A DNA stretch of 64,000 nt from assembly GCF_003473485.1 (NCBI RefSeq), contig NC_053047.1, positions 5,285,001 through 5,349,000 of the forward strand, given 5' to 3'. This document shows, one piece after another, positions 50,224 to 63,823 of this stretch. The stretch is from Medicago truncatula (Eukaryota; Streptophyta; Magnoliopsida; Fabales; Fabaceae). The number at the start of each line of letters is the position of its first letter. The stretch's first letter is position 1. The position numbers and the translations under genes were made by a program. The notes under the pieces were generated by a model. The model did not search any database. It was not told the origin of the DNA and was given only the letters and a program-made list of their open reading frames with translations.

Positions 50224-50267
50224 CCAATATCTTGAATTAATGAAAAGGAAATCAAGATATAATTTTC

Positions 50268-50588
50268 TTAGCAAACTCTATTGTAAGTACCACACCTATT
50301 GTTAGGTCCACCTCCATTTTGAGAAGGCAAGCAAGTACGATAGCCTTGAACTATTGGACACTAAACAGCAACACCATTGTTGTTACCAGTTCTACCAGTT
50401 TGTGTTTGACTCAAATCCAAAAGCATTCTTGCTGCATGAGAATGCATAGAAAATTCTTCCGATTCCAAATCATTGTTGATGAGACAATCCTCTGAGGTAC
50501 AACCCTTTATCTTCAATGAAGTTGTTTTGCTTAGATGTAATTGGATCAATAAGATATGGAACAATAGTGAAACACCCTTGTTCATCAT
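50268..50588 (-). pseudogene. Small secreted cysteine-rich peptide gene with one internal stop
   Basis: The minus-strand frame of 107 codons starts MMNKGVSLLFHILLI, a probable signal peptide. It has a propeptide-like middle (CTSEDCLINNDLESEEFSMH, then ARMLLDLSQTQTG) and a C-terminal module GYRTCLPSQNGGGPNNRCGTYNRVC. A single in-frame TAG (50361-50363) lies just before the cysteine module. The rest of the frame is clean to a stop at 50268. The layout (signal, acidic propeptide, C-terminal Cys motif ending NRVC) resembles plant signalling or defence peptides of the RALF-like sort, but I cannot name the family. It is either a young pseudogene or a sequencing or assembly error. Confidence 0.6.
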
Positions 50589-51378
50589 TTCCTTCTTTGG
50601 AACTCAACTTTTTCTTCTCACCAAGAAAAAAGACTTTTGGTTGTTCACTTGAATAGCACCAATAAGTTGTATTGTATTTGTAATAAAATATTGATAAAAT
50701 AATGAAGAAATCTTTTTTATATACATCATTAAAAATCTAAGTGAGTTGAGTCCGGGAAATCTTTTTTATATGCATATATTATCCACTAACGAGATTCTTA
50801 TATCAGCTACTAAATTTTTAATCAGATCATTTGTGAGATTTGAGTTGAATTCTTATTAACAATAATCTATATTGGCATAAAGAAGGAATCTTTTATTTAA
50901 ATCCAACAATAAGAGTGTATGTTATACATTATAGATTTTTTTATGTTTGTATTATTGTGGGGAAAGCATATGCATTGACTTTGTCTTCTTTGGAAAGGCC
51001 TATACCTCATAAATTATAATCTATTTTAAACATTTGAAACTAATATGATGAAAAGGAAACGGGTTAGGGGGATATTTTCTATAATGTTTATTTATTATTA
51101 ATGAGTTGATGGTATGGTTCTTGTACTCAATTTGTATAGGAAGGGACTTGATTGGTAGTTGCTCTCACAATGGGATAAGGTTAAGGTGTGGTTCTTCTTG
51201 ACAACCAGTAGCTCAATAATTTGGTAGTGTGGCATTTTCAAGGTTGACCGAAGACTATAAATAAACCGACGACGACTTTAAGTTGATATAGCTAGCTGCT
51301 TCTTCTTCTTCGTCATTATTTTTAGATCTGTTAGAAAGGTTTTACCTTCCAACAATTCCGTCACTTTCATATTCATCC
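50589..51378. other. Spacer and promoter region of pseudogene E
   Basis: AT-rich with no open frame of interest. Confidence 0.5.
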
Positions 51379-52580
51379 ATGTCAGAACAATCTATCAAAA
51401 GAACAAAATCCATGCCAGAAATATCTCTGGTTGACAATCTAATTAGATCTGATAGGTACAACAATGAAGTGTTTTTAAGTTTTAGAGGTGAAGATACTCG
51501 CTCTTCCTTCATTTCACATCTTTATACTTCACTTCGAAACACCGGGATTACAGTTTTCATGGATGAAGATTCACTTCAAAGAGGAGATCATATTTCAACA
51601 TTGTTACCGCAAGAAATTGAACATTCTAAAATTTCTATTATTGTTTTTTCAAGAAATTATGCAGATTCACGATGGTGTCTTGATGAGTTGGTGAAGATAA
51701 TGAGTGTCACAGAACCATAGCACAGATAGTGCTACCGGTGTTCTATGATGTTGATCCCTTGGAGGTACGTCACCAAACTGGTGAGTTTGGACAAGCTTTT
51801 GAAAGTCTCTTGAGCAAACTTTCGAAGAAGAAGAAAGATAAGACGCTGAAATGGAGAGAGGCTCTTCATGGGGCTGCTGCCTTTGCTGGATTTGTAGTTC
51901 TAAACTCCAGGTAATTTTCAATATGCAAAGAAATAAATTGGTTATATGTAGAAAAAGTCCTACTAGGGGGAAAAACTCGTGGATTTAGAATCGAATAACT
52001 AAATTGTTAATTATGCAAAATAGAGAGAGTATTATATCGAACAAAAAGATGAATGTACATGTGTTTTGTGAGGTTGTGTTGGCTCCAACCACGATTTCTA
52101 AGAGTTCAACAAATAGTGTCTCATCATAAGTATATTTGGAAAATAATGTGACCTAAATATTCAATTTACTGTTTACAAACCCACACTCACACTGGGGTAA
52201 ATAGATAAGTGTGGCTGAATATAGTGATATAAGGCTTAAGTGTTTTATCTAACTCTCAAAAACTTTTTTCCTTGTGGAACAAACCTTCCAAACGTTGGTT
52301 TGTTTTGACTTGGATCTAACAACTTCTCTATGAACCCAACAAAGATTGTGTTTTTTAAAAAAAAAAGTCATGTATGCATTCTCTTGACTTTCATATGCTT
52401 CCGACCTTTTGTTTACATTAAGTTCCTCGATATTTCTTTTTTCTTTTAGGGTGTGTTTGGATAGAGTGTTTAGGTGAGGTGGGCTTAATTTTCTTTTTTA
52501 AATTACGGACATAATCTAATGTTTTCTTAAAAAATGAAATAAGATGGTATGAGTATATAATACTTCAATCACGCTTAATT

Positions 52581-52616
<36 letters not shown>

Positions 52617-55556
52617 ATTTTGTATTGTCTAAAACTTAATATGAAAGTGTCTGAATTCTGTACAATTTAATTTTTAGTGACTATTGGACAACAACTTTAT
52701 GTCTGCGTGGTCCTTCCTGTGTATATATTCATCTTTTCTCTGCTACTAGGGATTTGGGGTATGGGGGGATCGGTAAAACAACCATTGCAAAAGCCGTTTA
52801 CAACAAAATCTGTCGCAACTTCAGAGGTAGGACTTTCCTTGCAAATATTAGGGAAACATGGGAGCATACTGATGGAAAAGTGTCTTTACAAGAACAACTT
52901 CTGTTTGATGTCTTCAAAAAAACAACTACAAAGATACCAAACATCGAGTCTGGGAAAAATACATTAAAGGATATGCTCCGTGATAAGAGAGTACTTCTTG
53001 TACTTGATCATGCATGTGGATAGTTTGGACCAACTAAATGCTCTGTGTGGAAGTCGTAAATGGTTTGGTTCAGGGACTAGAATAATCATGACAACCAGAG
53101 ATAAACGTATACTTAGAGCAAATGGAGTTGATCAGGTATACATGTTGGAAGCAATGGATGATTGTGAATCAATTGAGCTTTTTAGCTGGCATGCATTCAA
53201 GCAACCAAGGCCTACAGAAGATTTTTTTAAAATTTGTAAAGAAATAGTTGACTACTCTGGGGGATTGCCTCTAGCTCTAGAAGTCCTTGGTTCTTTTTTG
53301 TTTGAAAGGGGAGTAGCAGATTGGAAGTGTGTATTGGAGAAAATCAAAATAATTCCCAATGATGAAGTACAACGGAAGTTAAAAATAAGCTATGATGGTT
53401 TAAATGACGATAGCGAAAAAGAAATATTCCTTGACATAGCTTGTTTCTTTATTGGATGGACCGAAACGATGTTACACAAATATTAAATGGGTGTGGGCTT
53501 TTTGCTGATATCGGAATAAGTGTCCTTGTTGAGAGAAGCCTTGTAACTGTCGATGATAAGAATACACTTGGAATGCATGATTTGTTAAGGGATATGGGAA
53601 GAGAAATCATTCGTGAAAAATCACCAAAGGATCCTGAGGAGCGTAGCAGGTTATGGTTTCATGAGGATGTCCTTGGTGTTTTATTTCAACAAATTGTAAG
53701 CACCTCATTGCTTCGAATATTTATCACATATATATCACATAAGTAAGAAAAAATAATTTATGAGTTAGTTGTTAACATGAATATAGTTTGTTGATTAACA
53801 CAAGAACTTCGAATATTAATTAGTCTCATTGATAATTTAGATTTATTGTGATTTATGACTTCTAACAAACGGTCGGTTTAGTCACATGTTTTTTCATCTG
53901 TTTTACATTTTGGTCAATTATATTTCATAGGGAACAAAAGCTGTTGAGGGTCTAGCTTTGAAGTTACCAATAACTAGTTCAAAATGTTTTAACACTAAAA
54001 CATTTAAGAAGATGGAAAGACTAAGATTGCTTCAACTTGCTGGAGTACAACTTGATGGAGATTTCAAGTATCTTTCAGGAAAACTAAGATGACTGTGTTG
54101 GAAAGGATTTCCTTTATCATTCATACCTTCAAACTTTTGTCAAAGAAATTTAGTTTCCATAGAGTTAGAAAACAGTAAAATGATATCTGTGTGGAAAGAG
54201 ACCCAGGTATTAATTATGATTTCTGTTTTTTGCATTTCACATTATTTTCACTTTTCATGGTAAAAACTTCCATTTATTTTGTATGTTTTTTCTCTAAATT
54301 CTCTTTATAATATTTATGTTCTTGCAGAGGATGGAGATACTGAAAATCCTAAACCTTAGTCATTCTCATTACCTGGTGCAGACCCCAGACTTCTCAAATT
54401 TGCCTAATCTTGAAAAGCTAGTACTCGCAGATTGTCCGAGGTTGTCCGAGGTTTCTCCTAGCATTGGAGATCTCAAGAAAATTCTTCTGATTAATTTGGA
54501 AGACTGTGTTAGCCTATGTAGCCTCCCAAGAAGCATTTATAAGTTGAAATCTCTGAAAACTCTCATTCTTTCTGGTTGTTTAAAGATTACCAAGTTGGAA
54601 GAGGACATAGAACAAATGGAATCTTTAACTACTTTGCTTGCAGATAACACTGCAATAACAAGAGTTCCCCTTTCAATTTTAAGGTCAAAAAGTATTGTAT
54701 ATATTTCTTTGTGCGGCCATGAAGGATTCTCACGTGATGTGTTTCCATCCATCATTAAGTCTTGGATGTCCTCAACAAATAATCTCCCATTCCATTTTCA
54801 AACATCAGCTATCATGTCATCTCATGTTCCTTTCGATGTACCACGTAGTAGTTCCCATGACCTATCATCAATTTCCAAGTACCTTCCAAGTATTCGCAGT
54901 CTTTGGGTGAAGTGTAGCTCGGAACTTCAAGTTTCTCATGATGCTGCAATTATTTTGGAAGCCTTATATGCCGCAAATTCTAAAGAATTGGAACCATCTA
55001 CACAAGTATCAAGAAATCCCTCCAAATCTCTTTTCATTCAAATGGGAATGAATTGTCAAATTGCAAATATTCTGAAAGATCAAATCTTACAGGTTTCACT
55101 CATTCTCCTTTGTGCATTTAATTGTTAATATTGTTAGTCTGTCAAATGTAAGTAAGTCTCATATTGGATAAAAATGTGACTGATAGTTGAGCTACATATA
55201 AGTGGTGGGACCATATATCCCATGCCTTAAGGTTTGGGCTGAACATATGTCTTTAATCCACTTATGTGGTTGTGTTTAGTCCAATGTGATGACCCTCTGA
55301 TTTTTAGGTTCCACTTTTGATCCAACGAATACATTGTTCGATTAAATTCTGACCCTTTTGTCCTTGCACAGAGTATGCGTGGTGGTTGTGTTCTCCCAGG
55401 TGATAGTTATCCAAACTGGTTAAGCTTCAAATGTGACGGTTCTTCTGTAATTTTTAAGGCCCCTCAAGTGGAAGAGCATAACTTAAAGTCATTGATGTGC
55501 ATTGCCACTGCGGATAACATAACACCGGATGGTCTTAAAAATATAATCTGTTTTGT
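51379..55556 (+). pseudogene. Pseudogene E: heavily decayed TNL
   Basis: Blocks: TIR exon 51379-51910, NB-ARC about 52745-53695, LRR 53931-54206 and 54328-55092, partial C-JID from 55372. The TIR exon has a one-base deletion near 51705 (MSVTEP frame end). The first roughly 65 codons of the NBS exon are gone and replaced by AT-rich DNA with a long A-tract at 52589-52614. The P-loop has a one-base loss. An insertion lies near 53010 and a one-base loss near 53455. The first LRR exon has tgg-to-tga (near 54093). The C-JID breaks off after about 60 codons. Domain order and splice sites otherwise match gene D. Confidence 0.9.
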
Positions 55557-55892
55557 TGTAATTCTTCCATTGATATCTAGTTTTTGGCAGGTAACTCTAA
55601 TTGTAGTTACCAACTTGTAGCCAGGGGTCTCCAAGACACCTGAGTTTGTTGAGTGATCTTGTTTCTTACTATTAGATTCACTTTATCATTTTAATATTAT
55701 ATTTTCATTTCATAACTAAAGAATTTATGAAGTTTTAATTTTCTCAATTTATGTCATACAAAAGTTAAACATTCTATCTCAAGCCTATTGAAAGAAACAT
55801 CAAAGCACTTTCACATGTTATTTGTTGTATATACTTTTTTACCATGATATCGCAAGAGTAATCCTCAATATTTGAACGACCATTAATTAATA

Positions 55893-56145
55893 CTCCCTCC
55901 GGTCTCAAATGTAGGGAAAAAAAAAAGCACACCAATTAAGAAAATGAATTGATTACATTGAAGTCATGTTAAAAAATGTACAACTTTTCAATTTTGCCCT
56001 TGTCATGTTTTAGTAATAATTAATGAAAGTGACTTTTGAACTCATGGAAATAGGGTAAAATTGGAATAGTAGCATTTATTAGGTTGCTTTTACTATACTG
56101 AGACCACAAAAAAAAAATTTCCCTACATTTTAGACCGGAGGGAGT
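55893..56145. mobile_element. Stowaway-type MITE (Tc1/mariner)
   Basis: 253 bp with inverted ends ctccctccggtct...agaccggagggag and TA on both sides (55891-55892, 56146-56147). The CTCCCTCC end and TA target are diagnostic of Stowaway elements. Confidence 0.93.
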
Positions 56146-56695
56146 ACGAGGGAGTAATCTATGGCAGGTTCAGTACAAGAGTTACTCACATCATAGTGCA
56201 TCCATGGTAACTTGAATGCAAATTTTCTTTGGTGCGTATGATTTGAAGTTATACCAAAAATTGATATGGTCTCATCAAGGCTTCTCCTCAAAGATTTGTT
56301 TTGTATATTTAATTTCCTAATATAAAAAATCTTTTGCAGTATCAATAGAAGTTACTAACAGAAGTGACAATAATATGATGTTGAAAAGTTCTAAAATAGG
56401 AGTCTACACTATTAAATAGTTTAGTATTCTGATTATTATTTTCTCCTTTTGACCACAAGCTTCTGCAACGTATAGAGGATATCAGTACTGCTTTGAGTAA
56501 ATAAATGTTAGGAGTGAGGAACCTCTGAATTTGAAAGAAACAATAAAAAAAATTCTCATGTAAGTAATTCTTTTATATATTTTTACCTATGATACCTCAA
56601 GAGTAACTTTCTTCAAGGAGCTACTGTTGTAAGAGAAATATCAATCTTCACAAAGCTCAAAAAGAAGATAAGATTAAACATCTTCTGATGCCCTC

Positions 56696-56817
56696 GTTTA
56701 TAAGGACTAAAAATGTTAAAGGAAAATTTTATAAGGACTAAAAAGTGTGATTTTATTTTATAGGGATTAAAAACAAAATTCTGAATATTTATAGGGACTA
56801 AAAACTTAATTAACCCA
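56696..56817. repeat. Half copy of the 30.3-kb fold-back element
   Basis: Matches the right arm at about 31060-31179: 'aaaagtgtgattttatttta', then 'ctaaaaacttaattaaccc'. Confidence 0.7.
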
Positions 56818-57211
56818 AAAATTAAAATCTCACAGCTACACATATGTTTCTGATGACAATTCAAAAAAAATTATATGAAAAAAAGATGTTGAGAAATAAA
56901 TGATTAGTCAATGGCTGTATCTGAACATATCATTAAAGCTGCAGGATCAATATTTTTCTAATATCAATCGCTGGATAAAATGGCACATAGTCTAATTTCT
57001 CCCACTCTCTTAATAAATCCCAAGAGGAAACACTAAAGAAAGCTTTTTTATCCTTCTAATGGTGAAATCTCACTACTTAAGGTGATTGCAATGTTTCTTA
57101 ACCCAATGAACCTCACTACAAAGACACTCAACTCTTTTTGTAACCACTAACTATGAAATAAAATAAGTTTCAAAAGTTTTAAAAAAAATACGATGAGCGA
57201 GAGAGGGGTGA

Positions 57212-59580
57212 GTGTACGAGCGCGAACTGGCTGGGAATTCCGGCAGCCACCATGCCGGTTTCCTTCGTCGGCGAAGCGCTCTGGGGGGAAGGGCCAGTCG
57301 CCAGGGAGGCAGAAACGGGGAGGGATCAGGCAGAAACAGAAAGCGGAAAGCACTTGGACCGGTTCAGGACGGACGGAACGGACAGCGGCAGGGCAACGGA
57401 CAGGGTGGACTGGTTTCGTCGGAACGCAGAGGGTTCCAGAAGGACAGGTTTGGTTATCGCAGCAGGGATGGCAGAATGGAAGGATCACGGTTCTTTCATC
57501 CTAGGGCTAGGGTTTTGCATGGGACTATTCGCGGAAGGTCGAGGTCGTTACGTTACGGTCGTCCATTCTCTTGTTCCAGAGAAGAGGTGCCTCGACATCG
57601 ATTCCACAACGATTTTTCGGATTGGCAATGGTTTATTAGAGGTGGTGCTTTGCGTAACAATGGAAACAATGGCATTGTCTCTCTGGTAACGGCGGTGTTC
57701 TACATTACAAATTTCCCGAATCGTCTCTTGTTTGTTGATTTGAAGAAAGGTTTGGAGGTATGTGGCATTTTATCGGATGTTTATCTTTCTCGTTTCCGCA
57801 ATTTTCAAGGCCAGCGATTTGGTTTTGCCAAATTTTTGAAGGTTCGTGATGTTAATAAATTGAAAAAGGCCCTTAACAATGTTTTCTTTGGGGACCTTAG
57901 ATTGTTTGCGAATGAGGCAAAATATGATCGGTTTGTTGATGCTTGTGAGGGTTGTGTTGGAGGAGAGGAGCGAGATGGTGTTAAGAGGGTTGAGGGAGAA
58001 AAAAGTAAGGAGGCCAAGGGAGAAAAAAATAAAGGTGTTATGGTGGGAAAAAAATCGAGGGAGTTGGAGGGTGGTAAGGTTGAGTTAAGGGTTAGCCGGA
58101 AGTTGGCTCTAGAGAAGGTTAAGGTGGCAGCCATCCGTTGTGAGTTAGAGAGGGAGAAGGAGAGGGTGATTAAGGTTGGGGAGGTGGAGTGCGGGGGGAA
58201 GTTGCCGGAGTTGAGGAAGGAGGAAGGTGCGAAGGTGGAGTCCCTTCCGACGAAGGAGGTTGCTAAACCGAATTCTTGTGAGGTGGAGGGGAAGGATTCA
58301 GGTTGTGCTAATATTGGCTCCGAGGTAATTCGAGCTTTTTTTACCGTATCATGATGATGTTTTGTGGGCTAACAGATGTATTTTGGCCAAGATTAAGGAT
58401 GGTACGTCATTCACCGTAATTAAACAATCCCTTTTAGATGCTGGTTTTTCTGATTTCAAATTAATCTCTTTGGGTGGTGATAATGTTGTGTTGCACCCGT
58501 GTGTCGAAGGAGATTGTATGACTTTATTTAAATCCGCGTCTGAGCTGATTAGGAATTTTTTGTGATTGTCGTCCTTGGTCGAAAGATGCAAGTGTAATTT
58601 ATGAGTGTGGTGCCTGGGTGCGGTGTTATGGTGTTCCTTTACATGCTTGGAATGATAATTTCTTTTTAGAGCTAGACTCTTTTCGAGGAAGGCTTCTTAA
58701 AATTGATGATGATACTCTGAATAAAGACCGTTTGGATTTTGCACGTTTCTTGATAGCAACTACTGAATTGAAAGAGTTAAATTTTGTTGTTAATTTTCTG
58801 ATTGATGGGCGGGAGTACCCAATTCGGTTTATTGAGGATTTGGAGTTTGGGTTTGCTGATGATGCTTGTTTAGCTGACTATGAAGATGATAACAACTCCC
58901 AATGTTCAGGGCCGGCTTGCTTGCAAGAAGAGGAGCCGATTGTCGATGCGTTAGTTCAACAAATGCATGATGATTGGTTACGCAAGTCTAATGAGGTTAA
59001 GGTAGGAAATAGCGACATGGAGATTTCTAAATCTGTTAATGTGAAGGATGATTGCTTTGTTGCTAAGAAGATGTTGTGTTCTCCTCTTACCTCTTTGATT
59101 AATGTCGAGAAAGATTCTGTGAAGGTCGATGATCATATTAGTAAGCCGAGTAAGAAGGGTAGGGTACCTAGAAGGCACAAAGTGGTACCATCATTGATTG
59201 GGTTGAAAAAGGTTGCTCGTCTAGCAGAAACTAATAGGTGTGCTTTGATTAGGTCCCTGAAAAAATATAAAGGTTCTAAAAGAAAATTGAGGAAGAATGT
59301 TTCTTCTAAATCTTCTTCCAGTACATCTTCTTGTAACAAAAATGGTGTATCTCTGTCAGCGGGTACAGGTTCTTCAGATGATTCCAAAGATTGGAAGAAT
59401 TTGGTAGTACTTCATGGGGATGCAAAGGGGATGGAGGATGACGTGGTAGAAGTGGCAAAGTCGATCGGTGTACGGTGTAATAATAGTTTTCAGGCACTAT
59501 CTAGAGGAAGTGTGCGTGGAGGGTGTGTTGTTGGTGGGGAGGCGAGGGGGTTGGAGGTAAGGAAGGAGACGGAGGTTTAG
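57212..59580 (+). pseudogene. LINE ORF1 (RRM-like nucleic-acid-binding protein), broken
   Basis: After an arginine/glycine-rich start, an RRM-like region reads FYITNFPNRLLFVDLKKGLEVCGILSD and GFAKFLKVRDVNKLKKAL. A long charged Lys/Glu stretch follows, and the frame stops at 58354. Continuation pieces lie at 58362-58565 and 58618-59580 in other frames. ORF1 proteins of plant L1 elements coat the RNA. At least two frameshifts separate the pieces. Confidence 0.75.
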
Positions 59581-59624
59581 GGTGTGTGGGGTCGGTGTGG
59601 AGTATTTTGGTGTGGGAGTTTGTT

Positions 59625-62600
59625 ATGAAGATTATTTCTTTTAATATTAGGGGTCTAGGGGCGGTTGAGAAGAGGAGGGAGATCCGGAGGTTGGTGTCAG
59701 AGAGAAAACCGGCGGTGTTATCTATTCAAGAGTCGAAGTTGGCGGTGGTGGATGAGTTTTTGTGTCGTTCCTTATGGGGGATCGATTTGATGGCTTACTC
59801 CTTTAAAGCTTCAGTCGGTGCTTCGGGAGGTATTATTACGATGTGGGATCCTTCTGTGTTGGATGTCTGGTTGTCAGTTAATATTGATAATTGTTTGATT
59901 GTTAAAGGTTCTTTTGTTGCAAATAATGAGGTGTTCTGTTTGGCGAATGTTTATGCTCCTTGTGACAGTAGGGGGCATCAGGTGTTGTGGGATTCTTTGT
60001 CTAATTTGTTTCCATTACATGGAGAAGCGGCTTGGTGTGTTCTTGGTGATTTTAATGATGTTCGTTCTAGTGCTGAAAGACGAGGTCGTGTAAAGAATTA
60101 TGCTTATGCCGATTACATTCCTTTCAATCAGTTTATTGACGGTAATTGTCTTATTGATTCACCGTTAGTTGGTCGCAACTTTACTTGGTATCGGGGAGAT
60201 GGTGTGACTATGAGTCGTCTTGACCGTTTTCTTTTATCGGAGGCTTGGATTTCATTGTTTCCTAATTGTATCCAAGTTGCCCTTCCTAGAAGTTTATCAG
60301 ATCATTGTCCTATTATTCTAACCATGGATGAGGAAAATTGGGGGCCTAAACCCCTTCGCATGTTAAAGTGTTGGGCAGATATTCCTGGCTATGGTGACTT
60401 TGTTAAAGAAAAATGGCAGTCTTATCAAGTGCAAGGGTGGAGTGGTTTCATTCTGAAAGAGAAACTTAAATATTTGAAAGCTAGTTTATGGAGTTGGCAC
60501 TTGAATCACACTTGTAACATTGATAGTAAGATTAAGGGTGCTAAGGATCGGTTGGCGGTTTTGGATGCTATGGGGGAGACTAGCACGTTGGGGGCTCAAA
60601 GGTGGAAGAGATACACTTGTTAGCGGTTGACATTATGGCTTTTTCTAATATCCAGGCTAGTATGCATTGGCAAAAATCAAGAGTTAATTGGTTGAAGGAA
60701 GGTGATGCTAATTCTAAGTTTTTCCATGGTATTATGTCTTCACGGAGGAGATCTAATTCTTTGATTTCTTTGTCTCGTGATGGTGTCACTATTGAAGGTG
60801 TGGAACCTGTGCGCCAAACGGTATTTCATCATTTTCAAAATCATTTTAAGAGGTCTCAACATGAGCGTCCGGACATTGGAGGTTTGTTATTCAACTCTTT
60901 ATCATCAGTGGAGGGGGCTGATCTTATTAAGCCCTTTTTATTAGAAGAAATTAAGGCAGCAGTGTGGGATTGTGATAGCTTTAAATGTCCCGGACCAGAT
61001 GGTGTTAACTTGGGTTTTTTCAAAGACTTTTGGGAGGTTTTGAAGATTGATGTGCTGATTTTTTTTGCGGAGTTTCATCGCAATGGACCAAAGGCCTTAA
61101 TTCCACTTTTATTGCTTTAATTCCTAAGGTGGAATCCCCACAGCGTGTGGCTGACTTTAGGCCAATATCTTTGGTGAGTAGTGTGTACAAAATTTTATCA
61201 AAGGTATTGGCTAATCGTTTGAGAAGGGTGATAGGTAATGTGGTGTCTGATACTCAGTCTGCGTTTATTAAGGGTAGACAAATTCTTGATGGTATTTTGA
61301 TTGCAAATGAATTAGTCGATGATGCTAAGGTTAAAAAAAAATAGTTACTCATGTTTAAGGTGGATTTTGAAAAAGCTTATGATTCTGTTGATTGGGGTTA
61401 TATTGATGAGGTTATGATTAAGATGAATTTTTTGTGTGTTTAGCGGTCTTGGATTATGGAGTGTATAACAACGGCAACGGCATCTGTGTTAGTTAATGGG
61501 TGCCCGACTAATGAGTTTATCCTTGAAAGGGGCCTCCGTCAAGGGGATCCGCTTTCTCCGTTTTTGTTCCTATTAGCTGCAGAAGGTTTAAATGTGATGA
61601 TGTCTGCATTGGTATCTAGTGGGTTGTTCACTCCTTATGCTGTCGGGGAGCCAGCTAATGTGCTGGTGTCTCACTTGCAGTTTGCAGATGATACTTTATT
61701 AGTCGGAGTTAAGTCTTGGGCAAATGTCCGTGCTTTGAAGGCTGTTCTGGTGTTATTTGAATCTATATCCGGGTTGAAGGTTAATTTCCATAAGAGTATG
61801 CTTTTTGGCGTGAATGTAAATGAGTCTTGGCTTCATGAGGCGGTCGTGGTTATGCAATGTAAACACAGACGGATTCCGTTTCTTTATTTAGGTTTGTCTA
61901 TTGGTGGGGACCCTCGTAAACTTCAATTTTGGCAGCCCCTCGTAGGGAGGATCCGTAATCGGTTATCTGCGTGGAAATGTAAAAATTTATCAATGGGTGG
62001 TCGGTTGATTTTGCTTAAGTCTGTTCTGTCGTCCATTCCGGTTTATTTTCTTTCCTTTTTCAAAGCTCCCTCAGGTATCATTTCTACTCTTGATTCTTTA
62101 TTTATTAATTTCTTTTGGGGTGGTAGTGAGGATGTGAGGAAATTGTCTTGGATCAAATGGGATACTGTGTGCTTGAAAAGGGAGAATGGCGGTTTGGGGG
62201 TGAAGCGGTTGAAGGAATTTAATATTTCGTTATTGGGAAAATGGGTGTGGAGAGTGTTGGAGGATGGGGAGAGTCTGTGGAAGGCGGTGTTAAGTGCGAA
62301 GTATGGTGAGGTTGGTGGGAAGGTGCGGTTTTGTGAGGGGGTGGGATCGATTTGGTGACGTCATATAAACCAAATTCGATCAGGTGTGAGGTTGATGGAT
62401 TCTAGGTGGTTGGTGGACAATATTGTGCGGAAGGTGGGAGATGGGAGTCACACTCTTTTTTGGGAGGATGCGTGGTTGGAAGAGGTCCCGTTAGCTGTGT
62501 CTTTTCCTAGGCTTTTTGAGTTGTCTATTTATAAATTATCTACGGTGAGGGAGATGTTTATGTTAGGTTGGGGGGCTGAAGGGGGTGCGTGGCGGTGGAG

Positions 62601-63309
62601 GCGAAGATTATTTGCGTGGGAGGAAGGTTTGGTGGGGGAGTGTGTGGGGCGGTTGGCTAATGTTGCTTTGCAGGTTGATGTCTCTGATAGGTGGGTGTGG
62701 AAACTTCACTCATCAAAATGCTATTCGGTGCAATCGGCCTACTCGTTTTTGACGGAGGTGGATTCTAACATTGTTGAAGATTTCAATCAATTTTTATGGT
62801 TGAAAGCGGCTCCGTTGAAGGTTAACATTTTTGTTTGGCGCTTATTTCTGAATAGACTTGCAACAAAAGATAATTTGCGTAAAAGAAATGTAATAGATCC
62901 CACTCTTATGGCTTGCGTGACTTTGTGTGGTAAGGAAGAGGAAAGGAATCACTTGTTTTTTAATTGTGATCATTATGGGCGTCTTTGGCTTTTAATTTCT
63001 CAGTGGCTTGGTATAGTTACAACTCTGAATGGTAATTTATACTCTCATGCTACTCAATTTTGTGCTCTTGGAGGTTTCTCAAAAAAGTCTAGGACAGGAT
63101 TTACAGTTATATGGATTTCTGTTTTATTCGTCATTTGGAAAGATAGAAACAGGAGAATTTTTCAGAATCACTCTGATCATCTTGAAGCTCTTCTTGAAAG
63201 GATTAAACTTCAAACGTTTTGGTGGCTGAAAGCGAATTACATTTTGTTCGATTTTGACTACCCATTTTGGAGGAACAATCCTTTACTTTGTATTCAGGCT
63301 ATGATGTAA
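59625..63309 (+). pseudogene. LINE ORF2 (APE endonuclease, reverse transcriptase, zf-RVT), broken
   Basis: The endonuclease begins MKIISFNIRGLG, with later IQESKL, GDFNDVRS and SDHCPI. The reverse transcriptase has DFRPISLVSSVYKIL, SAFIKGRQI and the catalytic QFADDTLLVG. The zf-RVT region has WLKAAPLKVNIFVWRL. Breaks are near 60600 and 61100, with an in-frame tag at 61342 and further breaks near 61441 and 62358. No RNase H domain follows. The order and motifs are those of the L1 clade. Confidence 0.9.
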
Positions 63310-63462
63310 TGTCTGTTTCTGTTTCTGTTTCTTTGGCTGTCTAACGCCTGCTGATTTGTAATTAACATTTTCCAGCTCTCTTAGGCATACCTTGTGCTTG
63401 AGGAGCCAGTTGTTTCTTTAATATAATTTTCTTAGTTTCTTCAAAAAAAAACTCTTTTTGTA

Positions 63463-63823
63463 TTTCCAAAGGGTATGATCCACTGTACCAAGTGATAGTA
63501 TTTCTTTAGTGGAAATTATGATATCCACCAACTACCAACAAACAATACGACGACTTTAAGTTCACGTGTAGGACGACTGAGTCACTACTTTTTTAGTGGA
63601 GCACATGGATTAAGGTGTCCCTCAGCTAGCCAATGTTGAAACTAAAGAATACAACCTTTAATTAAAGACACATCTGCTTGCTTCTCGATCTACATTATTA
63701 TTTTCAATAATTGTTCTGAAATCGATCTCTGAATTGGTTTCCTAAAATCGTTGAATAATGATCATTATATGTTTTGCTCTCACCATTTCATTCATTCTTT
63801 ACTGCCATTTTCTCATCCAACAA
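63463..63823 (+). promoter_or_regulatory. 5' flank of gene F
   Basis: Short blocks match the flank of the broken TIR at 31947: 'agctagccaatgttgaaact', 'gttctgaaatcga', 'gccattttctcatccaac'. A shared promoter or 5' UTR is likely. No TATA box was identified with confidence. Confidence 0.45.

Larger units (their letters stand above)
55557..57142. other. Spacer with a Stowaway MITE and a fold-back fragment
   Basis: Holds a MITE (55893-56145) and half a copy of the 30.3-kb fold-back element (56696-56817). No gene is seen. Confidence 0.55.
57143..63449 (+). mobile_element. Plant L1-type LINE, near full length, coding frames broken
   Basis: It is bounded by the 13-bp target duplication aactctttttgta (57130-57142, 63450-63462) and ends in a short A-run. 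ORF1 (about 57193-59580) and ORF2 (59625-63309) are in the usual order. The 5' third is clearly richer in G+C than its surroundings. Several frameshifts and stops disable ORF2. It sits between pseudogene E and gene F. Confidence 0.92.

Noticed and set aside
57193..57504. Additional overlapping frames in the G+C-rich LINE start
   Set aside because: Frames lack stops because of base composition. Only the 57212 frame leads into the RRM-like domain.
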